Shown here: positions 23,446 to 31,140 of the stretch, in pieces | How the letters are laid out: every line of letters starts with the position of its first letter | How positions within the stretch are numbered: the first letter of the stretch is position 1 | Assembly: GCF_002119725.1 (NCBI RefSeq) | Contig: NZ_CP021109.1 | Location: 1,178,001-1,242,000 of the forward strand | Source of the DNA: Bordetella genomosp. 9 | GTDB lineage: Bacteria; Pseudomonadota; Gammaproteobacteria; Burkholderiales; Burkholderiaceae_B | Direction of reading: 5' to 3' | Length of the DNA: 64,000 bases | The notes under the pieces: model-generated | Databases searched by the model: none | What the model was told of the DNA's origin: nothing | What the model saw: only the letters and a program-made list of their open reading frames with translations | Made by a program: the position numbers and the translations under genes

Positions 23446-23509
23446 AGAACCAATAGGGCCGGTACGGCAAGTCAGAATGGGCATACATTGACCAATTGGT
23501 ACTGGTTCT
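23446..23509. promoter_or_regulatory. Candidate operator for the FadR-type regulator
   Basis: Between the divergent FAH and regulator genes, AGAACCA (23446-23452) is the exact reverse complement of TGGTTCT (23503-23509). A nested palindrome ACCAATTGGT (23491-23500) lies in the right half. ACCAAT/ATTGGT half-sites are repeated on both sides. This is a plausible autoregulatory operator, unverified. Confidence 0.5.
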
Positions 23510-23524
23510 CTAAGCTTGCCGCCC

Positions 23525-24244
23525 ATGGACAATACGAGCAATACATCCGACCCGGGCGCTACCGGGGTGCGGGCGCCCGGCGCCAAAACTTTGCTGCACC
23601 ATCTGCAGTCAGAGATCCTGGGCGGTCGCCTGGGCCCTGGGGTGAAGTTGCCGCCCGAAAGGGAACTGAGCGAGCGCTTTGGCGCCTCGCGCGGCACGGT
23701 CCGCCGCGTGTTGTCGACATTGGCCGAGCGCGGCCTGATCAGGCGATCCGCAGGCAGCGGCACTTTCGTATGCGCTCAAGCCGGCTCCATGGCAAAACAG
23801 GCGCCAGTCCCGGGCGCGTCTACGCACGTCAGCCCGGCGGAGCTGATGCAGGCCCGCCGGCTCATAGAGCCTTTGTTGCCGTCCATGATCGCGCGCAACG
23901 CAACGGCGGCGGATTTCGCCCGTATGGCGCATTGCCTGGAGCAGGCGGAAGCAGCCGCGACGATCGAAGCCTTCGAGCATTGGGACGGGGCCCTCCACCA
24001 AGCCTTTGCCGTTGCTACGCATAACGCCTTTTTCACGCAAATACTTGAACTGATGAACCGCGTGCGCGAGCAGGGCGACTGGGGCACATTGAAACGCCAT
24101 TCACTGACGCCGGCGCGGCGTGCGGAATATGAACGGCAGCATCGCGCCATCGTCAACGCGCTGCGGGACCGGGACGCCGCGTTGGCGGCGGCGCTGATGG
24201 CGGAACATCTGGACGTAATCCAGCGCAATTTATTTGGAGAATAG
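23525..24244 (+). CDS. GntR family regulator, FadR (FCD) subfamily
   Basis: This 239-residue protein has an N-terminal winged helix (about 20-82, with KLPPERELSERFGASRGTVR) and an alpha-helical FCD ligand domain (about 100-235). FCD regulators usually sense carboxylic acids. It is divergent from the FAH-family gene. The ATG at 23525 is chosen over an in-frame TTG at 23516. The adjacent palindromes support local regulation. Confidence 0.85.
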   Translation: MDNTSNTSDPGATGVRAPGAKTLLHHLQSEILGGRLGPGVKLPPERELSERFGASRGTVRRVLSTLAERGLIRRSAGSGTFVCAQAGSMAKQAPVPGASTHVSPAELMQARRLIEPLLPSMIARNATAADFARMAHCLEQAEAAATIEAFEHWDGALHQAFAVATHNAFFTQILELMNRVREQGDWGTLKRHSLTPARRAEYERQHRAIVNALRDRDAALAAALMAEHLDVIQRNLFGE

Positions 24245-24382
24245 CCAAGCGGGCAGCGCGTACTGTTTCCTCCGAATGCGAGCCCCAACACCGTCCACCC
24301 CGTCATTATTCCCATTATTCAGCGGCGTTCGATAATGCCGACAAACGCAGCCGGCCGCATTCAGGGGGCGAGCCGCCGGTGG

Positions 24383-25357
24383 TCATTGGATCAGGTGAAG
24401 CCTGCCCGGAGGCCCGGTTTCGGCGGACTTTTTGCGAAGAATCAGGGCAGGCCTTTCGCCTTCGTCGAAAAACACCGGGACGCAATAGCGTGCGCGCCCG
24501 CCGCGCGTCGTCGCCAGATGCGGCCCCGCTACGAGCAGATCATTGGACCAGCGTGCCATGATGTCGCCGACGCGCAATACCCATGGGCCGGCCCAGGCGA
24601 TCCCGGCGCCGTCTTCCTGGCCGTGTCCATCCGAGGGAAACCGAATGTCGATATTTGGCAGTTTCTCTCCCCACAAAATGACGAGCTGGTCGTGCCGCTC
24701 GCCCCGGATACCCAGCCCTTTGTCCTCGCCGCCATATTGCTGCAAGCGCGCGTAAAGGACCGGGTGCCGGTACAGGCCACGGAAAGCGTCCGCCGGTTTG
24801 CCCTGGGCAATCGCGCAGCCTTTGAGCAGATTGCGGCACAGCGCGAATATTTCCCGGTAGTAACGTTCCACGAGTGCGCCGGTCGACCGGGCGCACGGCC
24901 TCTTCGCCGCCATTGGGGCCGCCGGGCCGCCTTTGTTCCATCCGTACCGAAAAGGCCCGGTGTCCGCCGCCGCATATATGGGCTCGGAAGAGGCGAGTGC
25001 CGCTTGCTTGAAAATACCGCGTTTGTCCGCCAAATAGCCTCGGCCATCCGAGGCGGAACAAATGATGTTTTTGAATTTCGCATCCAGCAAGAAAAAATGC
25101 GCGGAGGACAGGTAGACTGCCCGCAACAGCCCGGGGGAGATGCCGTGGCCGGCGAGGTAAAACAATCGGTTATCGTTGCATGCTTCCCGGATTTGCCGCA
25201 TGACGGCCAGCATCGCGGTTCGGCTTCCGGGCCGGATTAATGGTCCGACGTCGATAACCGGTACGCCGCAGAAGTCAGAGAAAGCCGCGGCCTTCTGCCC
25301 AGTGTTGTCAAATGCGGGAGCTCGGTCCGAGCCGCTCGTCGAGTTTTTTTGCGGCAT
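24383..25357 (-). CDS. Isopenicillin-N-synthase-like 2OG-Fe(II) oxygenase, divergent active site
   Basis: This is a 324-residue protein. The N-terminal DIOX_N region (about 30-140: FCGVPVIDVGPLI, FYLAGHGI) and the C-terminal jelly-roll region are recognisable. Position 290-297 (RYCVPVFF) corresponds to the 2OG/substrate-anchoring R-x-S strand, and a distal His280 is kept (VAGPHLATT). The usual HxD iron pair (as in GAHTDYG) is replaced by GERHDQL at 219-225, so iron binding is doubtful or rearranged. Divergent from the GntR/UTRA gene with only 22 bases between starts. It may be a degenerate or repurposed enzyme. Confidence 0.7.
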   Translation of the reverse strand: MPQKNSTSGSDRAPAFDNTGQKAAAFSDFCGVPVIDVGPLIRPGSRTAMLAVMRQIREACNDNRLFYLAGHGISPGLLRAVYLSSAHFFLLDAKFKNIICSASDGRGYLADKRGIFKQAALASSEPIYAAADTGPFRYGWNKGGPAAPMAAKRPCARSTGALVERYYREIFALCRNLLKGCAIAQGKPADAFRGLYRHPVLYARLQQYGGEDKGLGIRGERHDQLVILWGEKLPNIDIRFPSDGHGQEDGAGIAWAGPWVLRVGDIMARWSNDLLVAGPHLATTRGGRARYCVPVFFDEGERPALILRKKSAETGPPGRLHLIQ

Positions 25358-25364
25358 GGTTTGT

Positions 25365-25375
25365 AGATTAAATCT
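25365..25375. promoter_or_regulatory. AGATT-A-AATCT palindrome between divergent genes
   Basis: The 22-bp gap between the oxygenase-like and UTRA-regulator start codons contains a perfect 5-bp inverted repeat with a one-base spacer. Any -10/-35 elements must overlap the coding 5' ends, so a regulator bound here would block both genes. It is a candidate operator for the UTRA regulator. Confidence 0.35.
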
Positions 25376-25379
25376 GATT

Positions 25380-26144
25380 ATGTCGACTCATAGCTTATCG
25401 GCCGGCGTGCCGATTTACCACCAGATTGCGCAGGTATTGCGCCGAAGGATCGAAGCCGGGGAATGGGGACATGGCAACCACCTGGCGACGGAGCAGGCTT
25501 TGTGCCAGGAATTCGGCGTAAGCCGCACCACCGTCCGGCATGCGCTCAGCCAATTGAAAAGAGAAGGCCTTTTGAGCAGCCGTCGCGGCGTCGGCACGCG
25601 GCGGGTCGGCGAACCGGCGCGCACCAAATATGTCAGCAGTTTGTCCGATCCGTTGCATGCGACGCTGGACAGCCAGCCGCGCGTGGAGTCGGTGCAACTT
25701 GTGTCTGTGCGAGGCCAGATTGCCGACTTCCTGAAACTGAAGGAAGGCGACGAACTTCTCAAGCTTGTACGCGTGCATTTTCTAGAGGGAGAACCACTCT
25801 CGGTGGTGGAAAGCTATTTGCCTCCCATTATGCAGACCGCCATCGATCAGTTTCCCCATCGCAGTCTGCACGACATCATGTGGAATGACTTCGGTCTGAA
25901 AGTGGCCAAAAGCGAGCATGCGGTGTCTATCGCTCGTGCCGACAAGCATGTAGCGGATCTGCTGAAGATCGGCCTGGGCGACCCGGTCATGCATGTCAGG
26001 GCGCGCACCTACCTTCAGGATGGGCGCCCGGTCCGGTGGACGGATAATTTTTTCCGGGAAGACCGGTACCAGTACACCGCCGATTTCTTCTGGGAACCTC
26101 CTCCGCCGCGTCAGCAACCGGAGCGCAAAGAGGCGGGGGAATGA
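25380..26144 (+). CDS. GntR family regulator, HutC/UTRA subfamily
   Basis: This 254-residue protein has an N-terminal winged helix (about 10-72, with CQEFGVSRTTVRHALSQL) and a UTRA ligand domain (about 90-235, including LSVVESYLP and RARTYLQDGRPVRWTDNFF). It is probably the controller of the Bug receptor and deacetylase-fold gene that follow, and perhaps of the divergent oxygenase-like gene. The start at 25380 is the first codon after the short divergent gap; earlier in-frame codons would overlap the opposite gene. Confidence 0.87.
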   Translation: MSTHSLSAGVPIYHQIAQVLRRRIEAGEWGHGNHLATEQALCQEFGVSRTTVRHALSQLKREGLLSSRRGVGTRRVGEPARTKYVSSLSDPLHATLDSQPRVESVQLVSVRGQIADFLKLKEGDELLKLVRVHFLEGEPLSVVESYLPPIMQTAIDQFPHRSLHDIMWNDFGLKVAKSEHAVSIARADKHVADLLKIGLGDPVMHVRARTYLQDGRPVRWTDNFFREDRYQYTADFFWEPPPPRQQPERKEAGE

Positions 26145-26158
26145 AAAGGAGCTGTTTG

Positions 26159-27121
26159 ATGAAGTGGAGGTTGTATGCGCTTGTCTTCTGCCTGGCTGTT
26201 TGCAACGTGAGCGTTGCAGCGGACAGCTATCCGGATCGGCCCATTCGCGTGTTGCTGGGATTTCCGGCCGGAGGCGGCGCCGACATGGTGCTGAGAGCCA
26301 TCGCGCCGGGCCTGGCGGAAGCCCTGGGCCAGCCGGTCATCGTCGAAAACCGTCCCGGGGCCGGCGGCAATCTCGCAATGGATGCCGTGGCCAAGGCGCC
26401 GCCGGACGGCTACACGCTTTTGATGGCCGCACCGGGTCTGGTCACCAATAACAGCCTTTACGAAAACCTGAGCTTCGATCCCGCCAAGGATTTCGCCGCC
26501 ATTGGAATGGCGAGCACCGTGCCCAACGTCCTGCTCATTCATCCGTCCCTGCCGGTCGATTCCGTCGCGGAACTTGTCGATTATGCGAAGCGCCACCCGG
26601 GAGAACTCAACTACGCTTCTTCCGGGGTCGGCACGTCGATCCATCTGGCCACCGCGCTTTTCGAGCGCGATACCGGCGTGCGCATGACCCATGTGCCGTA
26701 CCGCGGTGGGCCGCAGGCCATGAGCGATTTGATTGGCGGGCAGGTTCAGGCGATGTTCGCAGTGCTGCCGCTTGCGCTGCCCCACATCAAGGCTGGACGG
26801 TTGCGGGCGCTGGCAGTCACCTCGCAAACCCGCTCGCCGTCACTGCCTCAGGTGCCTACGATGATCGAGGCGGGCGTAAAGGGTTATACCGCGACGACCT
26901 GGAACGGGCTGGTGGCGCCGGCGGGAACCCCCGAACCCGTCATCCGCAAACTGAACGCGGCCCTGCACTCGGCGCTGGATCGGCCGGACGTCCGCGCCAC
27001 TTTCGCGGCAATGGGGCAGGAGGTGGTCAAGGACACGCCGGAGGAGTTCGCGGACATGCTGAAAGCCGAAACCGCCAAATGGGAAGCCGTGATCCAGGCC
27101 GCCGGCATCAAAGCGGAATGA
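26159..27121 (+). CDS. Bug-family (TctC-type) tripartite tricarboxylate receptor
   Basis: This 320-residue periplasmic solute receptor has a signal peptide of about 21 residues, then the Bug opening YPDRPIRVLLGFPAGGGAD and the GAGGN and DGYTLL motifs. No TctA/TctB membrane genes are nearby, so it is an orphan receptor, the norm in Bordetella and relatives where such genes are greatly expanded. AAAGGAG at 26144-26150 selects the ATG at 26159. The ligand is unknown; neighbours suggest an amide or a carboxylate. Confidence 0.92.
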   Translation: MKWRLYALVFCLAVCNVSVAADSYPDRPIRVLLGFPAGGGADMVLRAIAPGLAEALGQPVIVENRPGAGGNLAMDAVAKAPPDGYTLLMAAPGLVTNNSLYENLSFDPAKDFAAIGMASTVPNVLLIHPSLPVDSVAELVDYAKRHPGELNYASSGVGTSIHLATALFERDTGVRMTHVPYRGGPQAMSDLIGGQVQAMFAVLPLALPHIKAGRLRALAVTSQTRSPSLPQVPTMIEAGVKGYTATTWNGLVAPAGTPEPVIRKLNAALHSALDRPDVRATFAAMGQEVVKDTPEEFADMLKAETAKWEAVIQAAGIKAE

Positions 27122-27141
27122 ACGGGAGTACGAGGACACCC

Positions 27142-28050
27142 ATGCAACCCAGACGCTATGGTCCGTTTCCCTATATTCCCGTACCCGCACGTCCACGCTT
27201 CACTTTGCCGGGCGGCGCTCGCATCGCATTATGGGTGAATCCGAATGTGGAGTTTTTCCGGCTGGATGACGTCATGCCGGGAAGAGTCAACGAACGGGTG
27301 CCGCGCGATACCGCCAAGGTTCCCAACGTGCGGAACTGGGCCGTACGCGATTACGGCAATCGCGTCGGCTTCTGGCGCATCCTTGAAACGCTGAATCGAT
27401 ACGGCATCCGCGCCAGCGCTGCCCTGAACAGCGAGGTGTGCGACCACCATCCCGAAATCATCGAGGCCGCCGTCCGGCATGGCTGGGAATTGCTCGGGCA
27501 TGGGGCCACCAATGCCTTGCGGCTGGACGAGATGCCCGAGCAGGCCGAGCGGCAGGCGATTTTCGACGTTTTGGATCGCATCGAGAAAGCCTGCGGCACC
27601 CGCCCGGTGGGATGGCTGGGCCCGGGACTCTCGGAAACGTGGCGCAGCTTGGAATACCTGTCCGAGGCCGGCATCCGCTATGTGTGCGATTGGGTGAACG
27701 ACGACCAGCCGTACACGATGGAAGTCGGCAGTCCGGCCATGGTGTCGATACCGTACAGCGTCGAGACGAACGACGTGCCCGCGTACTTCGACATGAAAAT
27801 GTCCGTGCCGGAGTTCGAGGCGATGATCCGCCGCCAGTTCGACGTCCTGTACCGGGAAGCCGAAACGTCGGCGCGCGTGATGGCTATCGCCGTGCATCCC
27901 TTCGTGACCGGCCAGCCGCACCGCATCGGGGCGCTGGACGGGGCGTTGGAATACATCTGCCGCCATGAAGGCGTGTGGCTCGCCACCGGGCGGGAAATCC
28001 TGGCGCATTATCTGCAAAGCGACTTCGCCAAGGGCATGTCGCGGGGCTGA
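27142..28050 (+). CDS. Polysaccharide deacetylase-fold hydrolase (PuuE/allantoinase-like)
   Basis: This 302-residue protein has a NodB-homology barrel. The features IALWVNPNVEFFRLDD, the segment with HGWELLGHG, and the C-terminal AIAVHPFVTGQPHR (catalytic His strand) resemble the cofactor-independent allantoinase PuuE subfamily rather than chitin deacetylases. That subfamily hydrolyses cyclic amides. GAGGA sits 7 bases before the ATG at 27142; an alternative ATG at 27118 overlaps the Bug stop. Downstream partner of the Bug receptor. Confidence 0.8.
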   Translation: MQPRRYGPFPYIPVPARPRFTLPGGARIALWVNPNVEFFRLDDVMPGRVNERVPRDTAKVPNVRNWAVRDYGNRVGFWRILETLNRYGIRASAALNSEVCDHHPEIIEAAVRHGWELLGHGATNALRLDEMPEQAERQAIFDVLDRIEKACGTRPVGWLGPGLSETWRSLEYLSEAGIRYVCDWVNDDQPYTMEVGSPAMVSIPYSVETNDVPAYFDMKMSVPEFEAMIRRQFDVLYREAETSARVMAIAVHPFVTGQPHRIGALDGALEYICRHEGVWLATGREILAHYLQSDFAKGMSRG

Positions 28051-28114
28051 CGCGAACACGCGCCGCGCGGGGCCGGCCCCGTCGCGGCGCGTGCGGCTGC
28101 CTCGGGGCGCTGCC

Positions 28115-28249
28115 TCAGGGCGCCGTCATTCCCACCGCCCCCATTACGCACCTGAGCAGCAAGGCGACCGCGCCGAGCACCACAACGCTGGCGCTCCAAA
28201 TGGCGATCAGCCAGCCCAGGCGTTTCCACAGCGTCGTACCTGTTTTCAT
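28115..28249 (-). CDS. DUF2474 small subunit-like protein of the bd-type oxidase
   Basis: This 44-residue single-helix peptide (MKTGTTLWKRLGWLIAIWSASV, helix about 12-35) is too short for routine gene calling. DUF2474 peptides follow cydB in many proteobacteria and are analogous to CydX, a stabilising micro-subunit of cytochrome bd. It lies 30 bases after the cydB stop on the same strand, where this peptide is expected. Confidence 0.75.
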   Translation of the reverse strand: MKTGTTLWKRLGWLIAIWSASVVVLGAVALLLRCVMGAVGMTAP

Positions 28250-28279
28250 TGCATGGCGCCTTGCCCAGGATGAAAGGCC

Positions 28280-29287
28280 CTAGTGATATCCATCCCCGCG
28301 CCGCACCTTGCCGCGGAAGACGTAGTAGCCCCACGCCGTGTACATGAGAATGATGGGGACGATCAGAAGGGCGCCGACCAGCGCAAATCCCATGCTTTGG
28401 GGCGGCGCGGCAGCGTCCCAGATGGAGACGGTGCGCGGAATCACGTGCGGCCACAGGCTGATGCCGAGCCCCGTGTAGCCCAGGAATACCAGGGCCAGCG
28501 CGCAGATGAAGGGCGCGGCATGGGCTCCGCCGCGAACGGTGCGAACCAGGAGCAGCAGGAAAAAGACCACCAATACCGGCACCGGCGCGAAATAGAAGAG
28601 ATTGGGCAGGCTGAACCAGCGATCCGCGATATGGGCGTCGGCCATCGGCGTCCAGACGCTGATCACGGCGATCGCCGCGCCGACCGCCCACGCTGCCCGG
28701 ATGGAAACCCGGCGCGCATGATGGAGCAGGGCATCTTCGGTTTTCATGACGAGCCAGGTGCCGCCGAGCAGCGCGTAGGCGGCGAGCAAGGCCACGCCGG
28801 TGAAGAGACTGAACGGCGACAGCCAGTCGAACGGTTCTCCCGCATAAACGCCGTCGCGCACGGGCAGGCCCATGACGTAGGCGCCCAGGGTGACGCCCTG
28901 GAAGAATGTCGCGACCGCCGAGCCGCCGATAAAGGCCTTGTCCCACCAGTGGCGGCGCCGTTCGCTGGCCTTGAAGCGGAATTCGAACGCGACGCCGCGA
29001 AAGATCAGCCCGATCAGCATCAGGATGATCGGCAGGTAGAGCGCGCTCAGGACCACGCTGTAGGCCATCGGAAACGCGGCCAGGAGCCCGGCGCCGCCGA
29101 GCACGAGCCAGGTTTCATTGCCGTCCCAGACCGGCGCGACGGTGTTCATCATGACGTCGCGGTCTTCCTTGTCCGGGAAGAAGGGAAAGAGAATCCCGAT
29201 ACCCAGGTCGAAGCCGTCCATGATGACGTACATCATGATGCCGAACAGGATGATGACGGCCCAGATCAGCGGCAGGTCGATGCCCAC
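28280..29287 (-). CDS. cydB: Cytochrome bd-type quinol oxidase subunit II
   Basis: This 335-residue protein has eight or nine helices; the N-terminus (GIDLPLIWAVIILFGIMMYVIMDGFDLG) is diagnostic, with the conserved Asp-Gly-Phe-Asp. Subunit II supports haem insertion and quinol oxidation in the CydAB dimer. Translation starts at GTG (29287), chosen because GGAGGG is well placed and the start follows the cydA stop by two bases. Confidence 0.92.
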   Translation of the reverse strand: MGIDLPLIWAVIILFGIMMYVIMDGFDLGIGILFPFFPDKEDRDVMMNTVAPVWDGNETWLVLGGAGLLAAFPMAYSVVLSALYLPIILMLIGLIFRGVAFEFRFKASERRRHWWDKAFIGGSAVATFFQGVTLGAYVMGLPVRDGVYAGEPFDWLSPFSLFTGVALLAAYALLGGTWLVMKTEDALLHHARRVSIRAAWAVGAAIAVISVWTPMADAHIADRWFSLPNLFYFAPVPVLVVFFLLLLVRTVRGGAHAAPFICALALVFLGYTGLGISLWPHVIPRTVSIWDAAAPPQSMGFALVGALLIVPIILMYTAWGYYVFRGKVRRGDGYH

Positions 29288-29289
29288 GG

Positions 29290-30732
29290 TCAGCCCTCCG
29301 TGGCTGGCGCGGCGGAAGCCGGCAGCGTGGGTTCGCCCGTGGCCGCGGAGAGCGGGCGCATCGGCTGGCGGTCCAGTCCGGGGCCGCCGTCCGGCGCCGG
29401 CTCTTCGGCATCCGTCCGCGGGCCGCGGCCGATCAACTTGAGGATATAGACGGTGCCGGCTCCGAACACGATGAAGTACACCACGACGAAAAGCGCCAGG
29501 GTGAAGCCCAATTGGCCTGCGCCGTGCGGCGAGACGGCATCGGCGGTGCGCAGCATGCCGTAGACCACCCACGGCTGCCGTCCGATCTCGGTCGTCATCC
29601 AGCCCGCCAGGATGGCGGCCAGGCCCGCCGGACCCATGCACATTGCGAACCGCAGGAAGCCCCGGTGGCCGTACAGGCGCTGCCGGCGCCGCAGCCACAG
29701 GCTCCACAGCCCGAGCAGGATCATCAGCACGCCAATGCCGACCATGACGCGGAAAGTCCAGAAAACGACCGTGGCGTTGGGCCGATCCTGCGCCGCGAAC
29801 TCTTTCAGGGCGGGAACTTTGCCGTCCCAGCTGTGGGTCAGGATTAGGCTGCCCAAGCGGGGGATTTCGACGGGGTAGCGAGTCTCCTCGCGCGCCATGT
29901 CCGGAATGCCGAACAACAGCAACGGGGTGCCCTCGCCGGCCGGCGCCGGATCCCAATGGCCTTCGATGGCGGCGATTTTGGCCGGCTGGTGCTGCAGCGT
30001 ATTCAAGCCGTGCATATCGCCGATAACGGCCTGGACGGGGGCGACGATGAGCGCCATCCACATCGCCATCGACAGCATCTTGCGCACCGCCGGCGTGTCG
30101 CGGCCTCGCAGCAGGTGCCAGGCCGCGCTCGCGCCGACGTTCAGCGCCGTGCTCAGATAGGCCGCGACGACCATATGGCTCAGACGGTACGGGAAAGACG
30201 GGTTGAAAATGACCTTCAGCCAGTCCACCGGCACCGCGCGCCCGTCGATGATCTCGTGGCCCTGCGGCGTCTGCATCCAGCTGTTGGATGCCAGGATCCA
30301 CGTGGCGGAGATAAGGGTGCCGATGGCCACCATGACGGTGGAGAGCATGTGCATGCCCGGCCCCACCCGTTTCCACCCGAACAGCATGACGCCCAGGAAA
30401 CCGGCTTCCAGGAAGAATGCCGTCAACACTTCATAGGACAGCAATGGTCCCGTGATGCCGCCCGCGAAAGTGGAAAAATGGCTCCAGTTGGTGCCGAATT
30501 GATAGGCCATGACCAGGCCGGACACCACGCCCATGCCGAAGTTGACCGCGAAGATCTTCAGCCAGAAGTGATAGAGGTCGCGATACAGCGTTCTGCGCGT
30601 GGCCAGCCACAGTCCCTCGAGCACCGCCAGGTAGCTGGCGAGTCCGATCGTGATCGCAGGAAAAATGATGTGGAAGGAAATGGTGAACCCGAACTGAATC
30701 CGGGCCAGGGTCAAGGCGTCCAATCCAAACAT
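29290..30732 (-). CDS. cydA: Cytochrome bd-type quinol oxidase subunit I, CIO subtype
   Basis: This 480-residue haem-bearing subunit oxidises quinol and reduces O2 without pumping protons. His21 (b595/d site), His186 and Met330 (b558 ligands), Glu101 and Glu109 are conserved, together with the GRQPW motif. The Q-loop is short, the feature of the cyanide-insensitive oxidase (CioA) branch rather than E. coli CydA. The hydrophilic C-terminus is about 45 residues. It precedes cydB and the DUF2474 peptide, an operon with high oxygen affinity or stress tolerance. Confidence 0.92.
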   Translation of the reverse strand: MFGLDALTLARIQFGFTISFHIIFPAITIGLASYLAVLEGLWLATRRTLYRDLYHFWLKIFAVNFGMGVVSGLVMAYQFGTNWSHFSTFAGGITGPLLSYEVLTAFFLEAGFLGVMLFGWKRVGPGMHMLSTVMVAIGTLISATWILASNSWMQTPQGHEIIDGRAVPVDWLKVIFNPSFPYRLSHMVVAAYLSTALNVGASAAWHLLRGRDTPAVRKMLSMAMWMALIVAPVQAVIGDMHGLNTLQHQPAKIAAIEGHWDPAPAGEGTPLLLFGIPDMAREETRYPVEIPRLGSLILTHSWDGKVPALKEFAAQDRPNATVVFWTFRVMVGIGVLMILLGLWSLWLRRRQRLYGHRGFLRFAMCMGPAGLAAILAGWMTTEIGRQPWVVYGMLRTADAVSPHGAGQLGFTLALFVVVYFIVFGAGTVYILKLIGRGPRTDAEEPAPDGGPGLDRQPMRPLSAATGEPTLPASAAPATEG

Positions 30733-30867
30733 GGCGATACCCGGGCTCGAGGCTGGGCCGATGAATGACTCAGCGAAGATAGCGCCGGGCGCCCGGCGCG
30801 TAAAGGATCAGCCGCCCGCCGATGGATACGGCGCAAGTGCACGTTCACGGGCGCCCGTTGAATGCCG
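30733..30867. promoter_or_regulatory. cyd upstream region with an 18-bp GC palindrome
   Basis: Bases 30782-30799 (GCGCCGGGCGCCCGGCGC) form a perfect 18-bp palindrome 50 bases before the cydA start. No FNR/Anr box (TTGAT-N4-ATCAA) was found. High-GC palindromes occur by chance, so function is only possible. This is also the only room for a separate cyd promoter. Confidence 0.3.
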
Positions 30868-31050
30868 TCAATGGTGGCGCCGCGCTCCCTGGCCTTGCTG
30901 CCGGCTGCTGTTCTGGTCCTGGCCGGTGCCCAGCTGCGTGGCGTGGCCGTCCTTCTTGGTCCGATGCTGGCCGTCGCCGTGGCTGCGCTGCGTCTCACGC
31001 GGCTGATCGTCGGATTGCTTGGGTGTGTCTTCGTTCTGTGGATGGCTCAT
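30868..31050 (-). CDS. Small hydrophilic protein, Gln/Asp/His-rich
   Basis: A 60-residue ORF (MSHPQNEDTPKQSDDQPRE...) is extremely hydrophilic and predicted disordered. A GGAGG ribosome site lies 4 bases before the ATG. It sits between ackA and cydA on the same strand. Composition resembles stress-induced disordered peptides; no family is recognised. It could be non-coding leader, but the ribosome site favours translation. Confidence 0.5.
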   Translation of the reverse strand: MSHPQNEDTPKQSDDQPRETQRSHGDGQHRTKKDGHATQLGTGQDQNSSRQQGQGARRHH

Positions 31051-31140
31051 GGTTCCTCCGTTGTCCTTGCCGATGAGCAGGCAGGCGGTTCCCGCGGACT
31101 GCCTGGAGCCTGCCCCGTCGCACTCCGCATGCCCGGGCGT

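Noticed and set aside
30782-30799. FNR/Anr site before cydA
   Set aside because: The only clear palindrome is GC-rich and lacks the TTGAT-N4-ATCAA pattern.
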